NCBI GenBank assembly: GCA_038380435.1
Contig: JAWZYU010000001.1
Location: forward strand, 10,954,001-11,018,000
From: Ryuthela nishihirai
Lineage: Eukaryota > Arthropoda > Arachnida > Araneae > Heptathelidae
Direction: 5' to 3'
DNA length: 64,000 nucleotides
A model generated the notes under the pieces. That model made no database searches. It was given only the letters and a program-made list of their open reading frames with translations, and was not told the DNA's origin. This document shows, piece by piece, positions 43,123 through 54,581 of the stretch. Every line of letters starts with the position of its first letter. The stretch's first letter is position 1. Both the position numbers and the translations under genes were made by a program.

Positions 43123-44884
43123 TTGGCTGACAAAGCCGAGGAAGCAGTTAGACTGCACAACAGCAGAGAGCTATACCAGATAGTTAATGTTTTGTGTGGT
43201 AGAAAACGGACAGGTATACAGGGATTGAAGGATAAACAAGGTAAGGTTATACAAAGTGAGAATTCTGTCATGGCTACGTGGGCTGAGCATTTCAGTGATG
43301 TTCTAAACAATGTGGTTAGTTCTACTCCCATTGTTTGTAATGATGATAGATGCATTGGCAGCTTTAATGTTGGCCCTATAACACAATCTGAAGTTAGTTT
43401 GGCTATCTCTAAACTGAAACTTCATAAATCCCCAGGGGTAGATGAAATTACTACGGAAATGCTTAGAGCTGGGAATGTTTCGGTTACCACTTGGATGACT
43501 GAAATTCTGAATATCTTTTATGATAAAGGCATGGTTCCTAAAGATTTTAACAGAACTATTATTATCCCTATTTTCAAAAAAGGTGATTGCAGTTCTTGTG
43601 ATAACTATAGGGGTATCAGCCTACTCTCTGTTCCAGGTAAAGTTCTTTCCAAGATTATACTTAATAGAATTAAGAATCTGGTTGACAGTCAATTGCGTGA
43701 TGAGCAATATGGATTCAGAAAGTGGTAAGGGATGTGTGGATCAGATATTTTCACTGAGGCAGATTCTTGATAAATGTTTAGAGTTTCAGAAACCTTTCAT
43801 TACTAGCTTTGTTGATTTAAAAAAGGCCTTCGACTCTGTTGATCGTCATAATTTGTGGTTGATCATGAGATCATATGCTATACCAGAGAAGTTAGTTAAC
43901 ATAATGAAAGCTCTCTATAATAACACTGAGTCGTGTGTGAGAGTTGGTAAGGCTTGTAGCAATTGGTTTAGCATTACTTCTGGTGTTCGACAAGGGTGCA
44001 TTTTGTCTCCTTTTCTCTTTAGTTTGGTTATTGATTATGTTATGCGAAATTCACTTGAAGGGAAAGATTTTGGCCTTAAATGGATTGGAGATACTAAAAT
44101 GTCTGATTTAGATTATGCTGATGATTTAGCCCTTTTGGCAAATGATGTTGATGAGATGAACTCTTTCATTCGAGCTGTTGATGAGACTGGTAGTAGAGTA
44201 GGTTTGATTATAAATAGAGAGGAAACTAAAGTGATGAAAATTGGTCAGGCAGGCTGTGATTCAGTTAATCTGAATGGTTGCAGTCTTGAGAAGGTGTCTC
44301 AGTTTAATTATCTTGGGAGCTATGTAACAGATACTGGTGATGTGCGGCATGAGATTAACAGACAAATAGGGATTGCTGCCGGGACGTTTAAGAATTTATT
44401 GAGAGTGTGGAGAAATAGGCGTATACACCTAAAGACTAAAATTAGACTGTATAATAGTTTGGTTCTTTTTAGGGTTATTTATGGTAATGAAACATGGACA
44501 CTTTTTAAACCAGATAACATGAAACTGGATGCTTCTGATTCTAGATGCTTACGCAGTATCTTGGGCATTAGGTGGTTTAACTTTGTAAATAATGATGAGG
44601 TTAGACAAAGGAGTTTGCAACCTCCTTTAAGCAGCATATTGTGCAGAGAGAGACTCAATTGGTTTGGTCATGTTGCCTGTATGAATAATTATGGATTGGC
44701 GAATAGGCTTATGAACAGTGTACCTAAAGGCCTCAGAAAGAGGGGGAGACCTAGGATGCGGTGGGCAGACAATGTCAAACAGGACCTTGTTAGAATTGGT
44801 GTGCAGTGGCCAGATGCAGTAGACGTAGCTCAGGACAGACGTGCTTGGAGAACTAAATTGCACGGTCTGGTTGGACCTCTGTAG
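43123..44884 (+). pseudogene. LINE reverse transcriptase, two overlapping frames
   Basis: The first frame (43123-43728) runs from EAVRLHNSRELYQIVNVLCG to FKKGDCSSCDNYRGISLLSV and DEQYGFR. A one-base insertion in GATTCAGAAAGTGG (about 43718-43726) moves the frame. It continues from ESGKGCVDQIFSLRQIL to the stop at 44884, with FVDLKKAFDSVDRHN, TSGVRQGCILSPFLFSLVID, the catalytic YADD at 44114-44125, and the C-terminal GRPRMRWADNVKQDL. A 17-nt deletion relative to the copy at 33658 lies at about 43120. The reverse transcriptase core is otherwise intact. Confidence 0.92.
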
Positions 44885-44971
44885 CCCATGGCTGCATGAT
44901 GATGATGATGATGATGTTCCTTAAATTGCAGATCTCAGGCAAGTCTCCCTAAATCTCTGTTTTCCAAAATA

Positions 44972-46434
44972 CACTGGTTTCGTTAAATTATGGAATTCAC
45001 CAAACTTGTTCATGTAACCAGTAAAGTAATGCCGAGTGCAATAATGTATCAAGTAATGTATCGTATGCAAATTAGTCTAGGTTGCGTCAATTTGCGTAAT
45101 CGGATAGCAGCATGAAAACGGGTGTTTTGGAGTGGATCTTTATTTTGTGTTGTAAATGTGAGTAAAGAAATTCGAAATAGCCATTTTGTAGGACTGATCT
45201 CGAGACATCATTTGTCAAATGAACTGCGGTGGAGAGCTATTGGCTGGCTCGAAGCAGGCCGAAGTCAGTCAGACGTGGCACGATGGCTGAATGTAAGTCC
45301 TGTGGTCCGTAGACTGGAATCAATTTCTTAGCACGGATTCCGCGTCTCGGAGGTTTAGCCGAGGAAGGGCTAGAGTTATGACCGCTCTACAAGACCGATA
45401 TCTGCGATTAGCAGCATGAAGGATCAGGACGTCTACTCCTTCTCAGCTACGATCCTCTCTTGCAGAAGCCACTGGGAGGATTGTATCAGCTTCTACTGTG
45501 AGTAGAAGACTTCATGAGGGAGGTCACTACGATAGAAGTCCAGTAATTTGTATATCCCTCACTTCACGTCATAGGAGAGAGCAGTTGAATTGGGCATGCA
45601 CGCATGTTAACTGAACAGAAGAGTAATGGAGGTTTGTACTCTTCACAGATGAGTCCAGATATTACTAGCAGAGTGATTCCGGACATTGTTTGATATGGAG
45701 AGGACAAGGTACCCGTTATCATCCCAGTAACATCCGTCAAAGAGACAGTTACGGCGGAGATAACGTGTGTGTTTGGGGTAGCATTTTCTTAGGTGGACGC
45801 ACAGACTTCTATGTGTTGATGAGTGGGAACCTCAATGCTCAGAGGTATAGAGATGATGTCCTGGACACTTATGTACGTCCTTGCGCTGGTGAAATAGGTG
45901 AAACATTCATTTTGCAAGAAGATAACGCTCGTCCACACAGAACTCGACTAGTAGAGCAATACCTTCAAGAGGAGACCATTATGCACAAGGAGTGGTCAGC
46001 TCGATCTCCCAACCTAAATCCGATTGAGCATGTGTGGGATGCTCTAGGAAGACCTGTTGTTACCCTCAACCCGCCACCTGAAACAAAGGGAGAGCTTATT
46101 ACTGCTTTAAAGGAACAATGGTCGTTGCTCCCTACTGAGCTGATTCACAACATCATAAACAGCATGGAATATCGGTGTCGTGTCTGCATTGATGTAAGTG
46201 ATGACCACATTCCTTATTAAAGAACTTTGCCCATTGCATTCTAACACCTCGTTTTTGGACAAGTTCCTGTGTTATTTTTTTACGAAAAACATTTCTAGTG
46301 TAAAATATTTTATGCCATTCTGAAACTAGCATTGCAATTCATGTTTCCATCGAATTTCATTAAAATCATCCATATATAGTTTTTTTTGTTTATCATAATT
46401 TTTCTGAGTTTTCCTTAATTTATGGAAACCAGTG
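44972..46434 (+). mobile_element. Tc1/IS630-like transposon with perfect-looking TA borders
   Basis: Left CACTGGTTTCGTTAAATTA and, in reverse complement, right CACTGGTTTCCATAAATTA form inverted termini, each preceded by TA (44970-44971; 46435-46436). Length is 1,463 bp. It sits 54 bp after the LINE tail. Confidence 0.9.
45180..46220 (+). pseudogene. Tc1-like transposase pseudogene
   Basis: The N-terminal HTH is at 45205-45330: LSNELRWRAIGWLEAGRSQS and DVARWLNVSP. A frameshift and stops follow through 45690, with ATGRIVSASTVSRRLHEGGH and VLFTDESRY (first catalytic Asp) visible. The frame 45690-46220 is open: DNVCVWGSIFLGGRTDFYVL, ILQEDNARPHRTRLVEQYL (second Asp), ARSPNLNPIEHVWDALGR (third Asp) and the C-terminal IINSMEYRCRVCID. 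All three acidic positions survive, though in broken frames. Confidence 0.9.
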
Positions 46435-46735
46435 TATTCGTTTAATATTTAAAGAGTTATAGGAGCTGAAACGTTTAACTGTAACTTTTGTTGTCACAAA
46501 AATTCCCTCAAAAGTTAAATGCAACAGCAAATTGTTTACTAACATTAATGTATAACGATTTTTTTAAGTTTTCATCTGTTTCGGGGGGAGGAGTTTAGAT
46601 AGATTGAATAGTACCGTCTCCTGTTAAATATTCCTATTTAGTAATTCTTTAAATATGAATCAATTATTTTTGAAAAACGATATTTGAAGAGATATTAATC
46701 ATATCTTTAATTATGTCTTGCGACATATTTCCGGG

Positions 46736-47095
46736 TTGAGTAGTTTTACCTGTGAGCTGCACTGTTTTGCACACAAAGGGCTAAATGGCCAGGTCACAAG
46801 AACCCCGAAGGCTCAGAAAAGGTTGGGGAAAGGGAACCACTGGACTGCTGTTGGGAGGCAGATGGTAGCCTCCCGTCAAGGTCATCTAGCATGTTCTTAA
46901 ACGTTCACAAGGTATGGCTCTCCCCCACACGGACCATGGCTTAACATTCCACCCAACGGACGGCGGCCTTTCCAACCCCATCGGTGTCCTCTACTGATCT
47001 TGAGCGGAGCGGGGAGTTTTCGGGATAAAAATCTCAATACTGACTCAGCTGGGAGTCGAACCTGGGAACTGCATATTGCGAGACTGGCACACTAC
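46736..47095 (-). mobile_element. SINE family A copy
   Basis: In reverse: GGTAGTGTGCCAGTCTCGCAA, GGTTCGACTCCCAGCTGAG (B box), GAGATTTTTATCCCG, CGTCCGTTGGGTGGAATG, GACGGGAGGCTACCATCTGCC and AGTGCAGCTCACAGGTAAAAC. Almost full length, moderately diverged. Confidence 0.85.
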
Positions 47096-47216
47096 CAACT
47101 ATTTCCATAAAAATCTTATTTTCAAGGCTTAGGGAGCTTCGAACCTGGCTTTTCTTTCACATAAATGGAATTGTCCGGTTACTTTTTGCAAATAGCGTAA
47201 TTGTATTATTATCTAT

Positions 47217-47549
47217 TTGTTACTGCATTTTCCTATTGTCCGAACTAATTTGCACAGTGCTGTACCTCCTGCAGTTCATCGCTATTCTATTTCAGCGCAT
47301 GTGTCCAATCTCTGTAATAGTGCTGAGATTCTGAACGATGACCATAGTGTTGAAATTCGAATTGACAATATGAAAGCGAAAACTGACTCGCAAAGTAAAC
47401 GTTGTGATTGTTTACGTAATATGGCAAATAATGATTACGAAACGAATATAAAAATGATATTGATTAAGATACGACAAATACTAAATTTGAAATTCGTTTA
47501 TTGCGATTATTTTTTGATGGGGCAGTGCACCAGGTGGCCTAATGGATGA
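47217..47549 (+). CDS. Unrecognised 110-codon open frame, doubtful
   Basis: An uninterrupted frame in AT-rich sequence, with ATG only at an internal position (47370) and TTG at its start. It encodes a hydrophilic peptide with SVEIRIDNMKAKTDSQSKRC and YETNIKMILIKIRQILNLKF, the latter helix-like. No domain, splice consensus or repeat match was identified. It could be a degraded transposon fragment or a chance frame. Confidence 0.2.
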   Translation: MLLHFPIVRTNLHSAVPPAVHRYSISAHVSNLCNSAEILNDDHSVEIRIDNMKAKTDSQSKRCDCLRNMANNDYETNIKMILIKIRQILNLKFVYCDYFLMGQCTRWPNG

Positions 47550-48059
47550 GCTAGCTGCTCCTGATTATTTAAGCTTTAATTTCTGAAGTAAATTCTTATG
47601 AGGCATTACTTTTGTGAAGTATTCTAGCTTCCATAACTCTAAATATTTAACAAATATTATTGATAATCGAGATTTTACAGATTTAATTATGATTACTTTC
47701 AGTAACATTTTTAAAAAAATAAATACTTATTCTAGAAGTGTTTGAACTTGAAGTTGGATTCCCACTGACGTAACATGGAAATTCACTAATATTTTGGTTG
47801 GCAGTGTAACATCAGAAATGTAAGTACATACGGTAAGTAACATTTGACTTGCTTAAGATTTTGTAGAACCGAACCAATGATTTGGGATTGGCTGTATATC
47901 GTTAAACTGCAACTGGATGTCCGATATAATCATTAAATTGTAATCATTAAATTGAATGATTGAGTAACTGAGTGGGAGATTAAATTATAATCCATAATTT
48001 GAACGACTGAATGATTTAGTGGGAGACTGAAAAGACAAGGGTTCACGCTAATTCTAACT
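47550..48059. other. Intergenic, nothing recognised
   Basis: AT-rich, with small internal ATCATTAAATTG duplications near 47930-47960. Confidence 0.35.
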
Positions 48060-48480
48060 ATGATGCAGAAATGGTAGAGGTCTGAAAATTTGCACTTAGG
48101 GGTAATCTTTGAGCTTCGATATGTCCTTCAAGGTCAAATAGAGGTAAAACCTTGATCTACAAGTGCTAGAAACATGAAAGTTGGTGTTTGTGGGTGTCTC
48201 GGGTTGTAGATGTAAACGTCGGTGATCTACCGGTGCTAGAGAGCTAAAAATTAATGCCTTGGGATATTTCTATCACATCCCAGAAGCGTGAAATTTTAGC
48301 TGAGATGGGTCCTTCGAGGTAAAAGGTGGAATTTCTCTATAACATACTAGAGAGCTAAAAATTGGTCAGTTAAGGACATTTCACTCATTAGAACTCAAAA
48401 ATATTAAGAATTTTCAGATCGAGTGTCGTGTTTAAGGTCAGATAGGAATTGGAGTGATGGTCTAGAAATCCTCATTTGTT
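48060..48480 (+). repeat. Diverged tandem repeat, 110-120 bp unit
   Basis: Units contain CTAGAGAGCTAAAAATTG, GGGA-ATTTC, GAAATTTTAGCTGAGATGGG and CCTTCGAGGTAAAAGG or TTCAAGGTCAAATAGAGG. At least three imperfect units. The same family recurs at 52430-52880. Confidence 0.7.
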
Positions 48481-48540
48481 CTATAGTAGTTGCACCCCCC
48501 TGATTTAAGGTATACAATAAAATTAAAAGTTTTTTTAAAA

Positions 48541-48785
48541 TACCAGTCTTCCTAACATGGCCTTAAAAAGTAGAAAATGAACCTAAAGCATATCGATGAC
48601 GGAATCAGTCACTGAGTTCGTATTCACTTCAAAGAAAGATAGGAAGCCGATTTATCTGCACAACAAGATTGCCGACGCCCTATCTTCCTTTGAACTGAAT
48701 ACGAACTAGGTGACTGATTGCACCATCGATATGCTTTAGGCTTATTTTCTGCTTTTTAGAGCCATATAAGAAGATAAGTATTTAA
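48541..48785. mobile_element. Palindromic MITE-like element
   Basis: Left-arm blocks CCTAAAGCATATCGATG, AATCAGTCAC, AGTTCGTATTCA and CAAAGAAAGATAGG pair with their reverse complements on the right (CCTATCTTCCTTTG, TGAATACGAACT, GTGACTGATT, CATCGATATGCTTTAGG). Arms are about 110 bp and the loop about 30 bp. No coding capacity. Confidence 0.85.
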
Positions 48786-48916
48786 AAAAAATTAAATTGA
48801 TTTTATTTTACAACTAAAAACACTTACCTTCAAAACCTTTCATTTGATATATGACTCATAAACATCGACCACATTTTTCCTCTCTTTTGGAGTCATGTTT
48901 GAGGTAGCCCATCATA

Positions 48917-48952
48917 TTGGAGACGTCAATAAAAGCTTGTGACGTCTCCAAT
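48917..48952. repeat. Short palindrome around TGACGTC motifs
   Basis: ATTGGAGACGTCA faces TGACGTCTCCAAT across about 10 bp. The arms contain GACGTC core sequences. Confidence 0.75.
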
Positions 48953-49079
48953 AAATTGAGATATGATTCGTTAAAGTCGAACCCTGCGAAAATCCGCTCT
49001 TTTTTTATCGGGGGAATAGTGAAGGCAAAATTCGAAATAATTTACGACGGACATTATATGAGCTTACATTTTCGCACCT

Positions 49080-50130
49080 AACTCGTAACTGTAGGCCCTG
49101 GCGTTCGGAAGATAAAATAGAACGACTTTCACATTTCCCGTTTTTTAAGGGGGGAGGTGAGAAAGCATGGGGGTCAATTTTTCATGGTCTACGACACTGT
49201 CGCGTCACAAACTTTAATTCGACACATAGCTCTTACTTTCCGAACTTGCGTTCAGGAGATATAGGGAACAATCATTTTCATATTTACTCCTCTTTCAGTG
49301 GGGAAAAAAGTAGGGGGTCAATTTTCATACCCTACGACATTCCTCGGGTCAGAAGCTTTCACTTGACGTATAGCTTACTTTCGGCTGTGGCGTTTTGGAG
49401 ATATAGCAGAACAATAGTTTCGCATTTCCACTTTTTCTAGGGGGGAAGAAAGCACGGGGGTCAAAATTTTTATGGCTTGTGACACCCGCTCCACAAGCTT
49501 TCATTTGACACAATCTTGTTTTTGTTGTTATGGTTACTTTCTGCACTCGCGTTCAGGAGATATAGGGGAACAATCATTTTCATATTTCACCCCATTTTAG
49601 AGTGGAAGAATGTTAGGGGTCCAGTTTTCCATTGTCTGTGGCATTCCCCGCATCAGAAGCTTTCATTTGACGTATAGCTTGTTACTTTCGGCAATTGCGT
49701 TCTAGAGATATAGCGGGAGAATAGTTTTCATATGTACCATTATATAGAGGGGAAGAAAGCATGGGAAATCAATTTTTTATAGTCTGTGACACTCCCAGCG
49801 CCGCAAGCTTTCATTTGATATATAAATCATTAAGTTTATCCCCATTTCAGAGGGGAAGAATGTTAGGGGTCCAGTTTTCCATTGTCTGTGGCATTCCCCG
49901 CATCAGAAGCTTTCATTTGACGTATAGCCTGTTACTTTCGGCAATTGCGTTCTAGAGATATAGCGGAAGAATAGTTTTCATATGTACCCTTATATAGAGG
50001 GGAAGAAAGAATGGGAAATCAATTTTTTATAGTCTGTGATATTCCCAGCGCCGCAAGCTTTCATTTGATATATAAATCATTAAGTTTCTCCATCACGTTC
50101 GAAAGATATGGTGGAACAACCTTTTGTCAA
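49080..50130 (+). repeat. Complex satellite-like array with higher-order 250-bp period
   Basis: Units of about 145-160 bp share GCGTTC-GGAGATATAG, GAACAAT-TTTTCATAT, AGGGGGGAAGAA, GGGGTCAATTTT and AGCTTTCATTTGACGTATAG. Bases 49611-49840 recur at 49861-50095 with offset 250 and few differences, including GTTAGGGGTCCAGTTTTCC. So a two-subunit block was duplicated recently within an older array. Confidence 0.88.
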
Positions 50131-50254
50131 ATCCACAAACCGACAAATGGCAAAGCAGTAGGAAGATAAGTTATAAAAAATTCGATATTCGATAGGATTA
50201 TGATCAGACTTAGTCATCTAACTTACCATCTTCTTCAGCTTATTTCATGAGTAC

Positions 50255-50415
50255 CCCTCCACGTTAAAGAACATGCTGGATGGCTTCGATGGGAGGTTAT
50301 CATCTGTCATCCGACTGCAATCCCAAAAATTTCTCTGAGTCTTTGGGGTCCTTATGCCTGGTCATTTAGCCCATCGTGTGCAAAAGAAATGCTACTCATA
50401 GGTAAAACAACCCAA
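50255..50415 (+). mobile_element. SINE family A 3' fragment
   Basis: CACGTTAAAGAACATGCTGG, GATGGGAGGTTATCATCTGTC, CCATTTAGCCCATCGTGTGC equivalents and TAAAACAACCCAAAC. The tRNA-like head and the first half of the body are absent. Confidence 0.8.
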
Positions 50416-50737
50416 ACAAGAATTTAGAGGCAGTTGGATAATATTCTTATGGTGGTATTGATTGAAATTAATTTCGACTACACTTAAATATTTAAGAAGA
50501 ATAAATGGATACGGCATTAAAGTGTCTTATCAACTGTAAAAATCCTACTTCCTACTACAACACTGGCAAGTGATTTTATATGATGACAGAATTATGAGTT
50601 AGTTATCACGGAAAACTTCATAAGGGATGAATATGAGACCCGAAACGGCGTAAAAAGGGGAGAAGACATAGTCTTTGGATGGGCCGCTATCCTGCTTGGG
50701 ACTGAATGTGGTCTCACCCTCATAATTATTCTACTGG

Positions 50738-50771
50738 TATGTAAGTAGGTAGGTAGGTAGGTAGGTAGGTA
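50738..50771 (+). repeat. (GTAG)n microsatellite
   Basis: About seven GTAG units. Confidence 0.9.
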
Positions 50772-50814
50772 TGGTCTTAATTGTTACTTTAATCACCTTT
50801 ATTAAAAGGATATT

Positions 50815-51730
50815 TCACCAGAGCCTCATATTAGCCATCCATTAATGCCGTTTTCTCTTAAAATTCTTGTAAATGTTTTAAGAAATGGAAAAATAGGTAA
50901 ATGGAAAGCTTCATTCTCTTTGAAAACGAGATTTCCATATGCACTAGGATGATATGTGTTCTTCTAGTTATTTTACACATTTAGTACCCGCTAACAGTGG
51001 AAATTTGAACATGGATTATTGGGAAAATAAATTATCAGTCTTTTATAGGTACCTGTACAATTCAAAATATATTTTTCATTTATCTCTTAAAACAGAAAAG
51101 TTGCATTTTACCAACTTGATATAAGGGGGCAAATCATTACGGTTGGTGTAAACTACTTGGCCTCCAATAGGTCTACCTCCAAAATTTTAAATTTCTAGCA
51201 TTTATAAATCGTTTGCAATATTCGTTAAAATATTTGGTATTTTTCAGTTTTTTTCGCCGCTAGAGGCTGCTTTTCGAATTATTATTTACTGCCTTCAGAA
51301 CTCTAACAATGGAAATTCCAACTCAGGGTGATTCGAATGTTAAATAGTACCTGTAAAACAAAGAAAGAATTTTTCATTTCTCTTAAAATTAAAATGTTTA
51401 ATTTTCCCACCCCCTTGGTGGTAAGTGGGCAAAGCCTTTTTCGTATTGTAAACCCTTCTGACCGTAACAGTCTACTACCAAAATTTCAGATTCCAGTGTA
51501 AATAGACAATTTGCAATATTTGTTTGAAATTTTAGCATTTTCCATCTTTTTCCATGTAATATTTCAAAATTGTTAAACGTGATATTAACACCTATCCAAC
51601 GCAAAAAGAATTTTTTTTATCTCTAAACATAAAAAGTTAATTGTCTATAGATGGACAGACAACAATTAACAGACGGACGAACCACAACATTGCATAAGCA
51701 GTAGACAAACTGAAAACATTAGCTCCTTTT
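50815..51730 (+). repeat. Dispersed repeats related to 7535-7615 and 7990-8310
   Basis: CAGAGCCTCATATTAGCC and TTAAAATTCTTGTAAATG at 50815-50880 are followed by GAAAACGAGATTTCC, two CGTTTGCAATATTCGTT-like blocks (about 51205 and 51510), CGCTAGAGG, GATGGACAGACAAC and ACTGAAAACATT. Order and content parallel the 7.5-8.3 kb region. Confidence 0.55.
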
Positions 51731-51824
51731 GCAAACGATCTAAAAAGAAATTATTTGTTGGTTTTCAATTAGCGTATTTCATTTTTGCAACCCATTGCTG
51801 TCTTCTGCCGGCATATACACTAAC

Positions 51825-51930
51825 TGACAGGCTTTCGTCTCACGGTACGACAAAACATGACCCACGTAAACCACGTACTGAATCAAACAATGGCAGGCAA
51901 TAACCGAGATGGCCAGCCTGTAACTATAGA
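51825..51930 (+). repeat. Dispersed 100-bp repeat (TTTCGTCTCAC family), copy 1
   Basis: TTTCGTCTCACGGTACGACAA, AAACCACGTACTGAATCA, AATGGCAGGCA and ACCGAGATGGCCAG match 59790-59885. No coding capacity. Confidence 0.7.
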
Positions 51931-51960
51931 GAACATCTAGTATGAAGTTTGAAGCCCTAT

Positions 51961-52429
51961 ATAGGTTGTCGTTGCTCAGATTGTTAGGTGTACAAAACTG
52001 AATGATATTGCACGAATGAATTATGGAAAAGCGTACGGTATTATTTACTACAGATTTCGGTCTTTAGAAAACCGCTAAATATGAAAAGTAAATTTTATGG
52101 CATATTTTTTAGTATAATTTTAAACATAAATTACGAAATATGATCGCTTTCACACTGTTTCAATTGCAAAACAAATTTGTAGTTCCGGAGCTCTTTTTCT
52201 TTTCTTTCTTCTCTTGAGAAAAAATATCACTCAGATAACTAAGATTTAAGGAAAATCTATTTCATTACCTGATTTCCTACATTTTTCGCTACTTTTTTGT
52301 TTACCATTTTTGAATTTCAAATTATTTTACTGTATTAGTCAAAACAATTTTACTACTGTATCTCTCCAACACAGTTCGATCATAAAAAATCGTCAAATAC
52401 ATAAAGCGATTGTCAATGACAGGGGATTC
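51961..52429. other. Intergenic, nothing recognised
   Basis: AT-rich sequence without matches. Confidence 0.35.
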
Positions 52430-52935
52430 CAGGTCAAAGATCTGGGGGAAATCTCAATACCCAGATATCCCTGAAGTGCAAATGGAGGTCAATCTTAATC
52501 TTTGACGGCTAGAAACGTGAAAATTGGTGTCTGGGTGTGTTTCGGACTGTAGATCTCGGAAACGTTATGAAATTTCAGATCCGGAAGTTAGAATTTTTAT
52601 AACGTGCTGGATTTATTCGTATAAATCCACTCTTCGAGGTCAAAGATCAATTTTTTTTAGCGGCATTAGGAAATAAAAGTTTGCTATTTAGGAGTATTTC
52701 TGGTCTTAGATTCATTAGCGTTGTGAAAATTTGGATTAGATGGGTTATTCGAGGTCAAAGGTCAAATTTTTATATATTGGTGCTAGAGTTAAAAATTGGA
52801 TCATAAAGGAATTTCAGATCGTAGATTTCAGAAATGTTTAGAGATTTGAAACCCGGTGTTATGTTAAATGTGACATTAGTATCAGAGTGACAGTCTACCT
52901 ACCTTCCTACCTATCTACATACATACGAATGTATG
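52430..52935 (+). repeat. Second array of the 110-120 bp repeat, plus microsatellite
   Basis: GGCTAGAAACGTGAAAATTGG, TTCGAGGTCAAAG, GAAATTTCAGATC and CTAGAGTTAAAAATTGGATC repeat as at 48060-48480. It ends in a CTACCTACCTTCC microsatellite at 52895-52935. Confidence 0.7.
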
Positions 52936-53138
52936 TAGAAAATCCTCATGCAGCAATGGGCTACGGAGGTTCAAGCAGACTGTGTAATTTTCCTCTCCAG
53001 GTGTGTCTGTTCTGAGCTACTCCTGCTGCATTTGGCAATTCTAGCAAGCTTGTGTTTCACATTGCCCATCGCTTCCTAGTCTCCCCTTTTTTTCTAAAAA
53101 CCCTTAGGCACACTGTTCATAATTCTGTTTGCTAATCT

Positions 53139-54165
53139 TCAGCTATGCATACGGGCAACATGGCCAAACCAACGCAGTCTCTCTCTGCACAATATACTGC
53201 TCAAAAGAGGTTGATGACTCCTTTTTCTAATTTCATCATTACTTACAAAGTCAAACCACCTAATACCCAAGATACTGCATAAGCATCTAGAATCATAGGC
53301 ATCCAGTTTCTTGTTATCCTGCTTACAAAGGGTCCATGTTTTGCTACCATAACTAACCTTAGAAAGAACCAAACTATTATACAGCCTAATTTTAGTCTTT
53401 AGGTGTACACGCCTATTTTTCCACACTCTCCACAGTTTCTTAAAAGTTCCAGCGGCAATCCCTCTTCTTCTATTTATCTCTTTCCGCACATCACCACTAT
53501 CTGTTACATAGCTCCCAAGATAATTATACTAAGACACTTCCTCAAGAGCGCAGCCATTCTGAGCAACTGAAGCCACTATCTGTCTGACCAATTTTCATCA
53601 CTTTAGTTTTTTCTCTGCTTATCACCGAACCTACTCCTACAATTCTCATGAACAGCCCTAATGAAAGAATTTATCTCATCAACATCATTAACCAACAGGG
53701 CCAAATCATCTGCATAATCTAAATCAGAAATTTTGAAATCTCTAGACTATTTATGGCCAGAATCATTCCCTTGTAACGAATTTCGCATAACATAATCAGT
53801 AACCAAACAAAACAAAAAAGGAGACAAAATGTATCCTTGTCTAATCAGTCACTAGCAATGCTAAAACAATCGCTGAAAGACGTACCAACTCTCACACACG
53901 ACTCAGTGTTATTATAGAGAGCTTTCATTACACTAACTATCTTATCAGGTATTCCATATGATCTAACAATCAACCACAAATTATGTCGATCAACAGAGTC
54001 AAAATCCTTTTTGAAATCTATAAAGCTAGCAACCACAGGTTTCTGAAATTCTAAACATTTCTCAAGAATCTGCCTAAGTGAAAATATTTGATCCATACAT
54101 CCCCTACCACTTCTGAATCCACAATGTTTATCACGCAGTTGTCTATCAACCAAATTCTTAATTCT
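53139..54165 (-). pseudogene. LINE RT core and C-terminal region, 3' of the SINE
   Basis: DKHCGFRSGRGCMDQIFSLR and VASFIDFKKDFDSVDRHNLW (usual KAF changed to KDF, the first catalytic Asp region), then frameshifts. The AD-D box region at about 53690-53740 is broken by a stop. Frame 53489-53139 gives SYGSKTWTLCKQDNKKLDAY and CRERLRWFGHVARM. Confidence 0.85.
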
Positions 54166-54179
54166 ATTAAATATAATCA

Positions 54180-54567
54180 GTTGGGTTGGGTTGTTTTACC
54201 TCTGAGCGGCACTTTTTGCACAGAATGGGCTAAATGGCCAGGTCACATGGACCCCGAAGGCTCAGAGAAGGTTGGGGGAGGGGACCCACTGGAACAGCTG
54301 TTGGAAGACAGATGGTAGCCTCCCATCAAGGCCATCCAGCGTGTTCTTTAACGTGCACAGGGTATGGATCTCCCACACACGGGGCCACGGCTTAACGTCC
54401 CATCCGACGGACGGCGGCCTTTCCAAGCCCATCAGTGTCCCCTACTGACCGTGGGCAGGGCGGGGAATTTTGCGGAGATAAATCTCAACGCTGACCCAGC
54501 TGGGACTCGAACCTGGGAACTTCAGATTACGAGCCTGGCGTGCTACCGACTGAGCCACCCCCTCCCC
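54180..54567 (-). mobile_element. SINE family A, youngest-looking, inserted in the LINE
   Basis: ATTAAATATAATCA is repeated exactly at 54166-54179 and 54568-54581, defining a 388-bp insert. In reverse it starts GGGGAGGGGGTGGCTCAGTC and ends GGTAAAACAACCCAACCCAAC. A and B boxes are both intact (GTGGCTCAGTCGG and CAGGTTCGAGTCCC). The intact 5' end and exact duplication make it the best reference copy. It interrupts the LINE reverse transcriptase between ISLLSVPRKVLSMIIFN and NRIKNLVD. Confidence 0.95.
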
Positions 54568-54581
54568 ATTAAATATAATCA

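Larger units (their letters stand above)
41330..44918 (+). mobile_element. RTE-type LINE, longest copy (5' UTR, endonuclease, RT, tail)
   Basis: Its 5' untranslated region (about 41330-42035) has TCGTGGTGCAGACCGTTAGTACC and GGAGGGCTGCCAGATTAG, also found inverted at 60835-61025. An AP endonuclease domain and a reverse transcriptase follow, then the stop at 44884 and a (GAT)n tail at 44897-44917. There is no ORF1, consistent with RTE-clade structure. At least three frameshifts inactivate it. Its exact 5' end is uncertain. Confidence 0.88.

Noticed and set aside
42040..44884. Host gene resembling craniofacial development protein 2
   Set aside because: That annotation is commonly given to RTE endonuclease frames. 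Several copies, a (GAT)n tail and an adjoining reverse transcriptase show it is a LINE.
47217..47549. Confident host exon
   Set aside because: It lacks an ATG at the start, flanking splice sites and any domain signal. Kept only as a doubtful open frame.
49080..50130. CRISPR-like array or repeat protein gene
   Set aside because: Units are long, imperfect and lack unique spacers. Frames are open only by chance and do not repeat a protein motif consistently.
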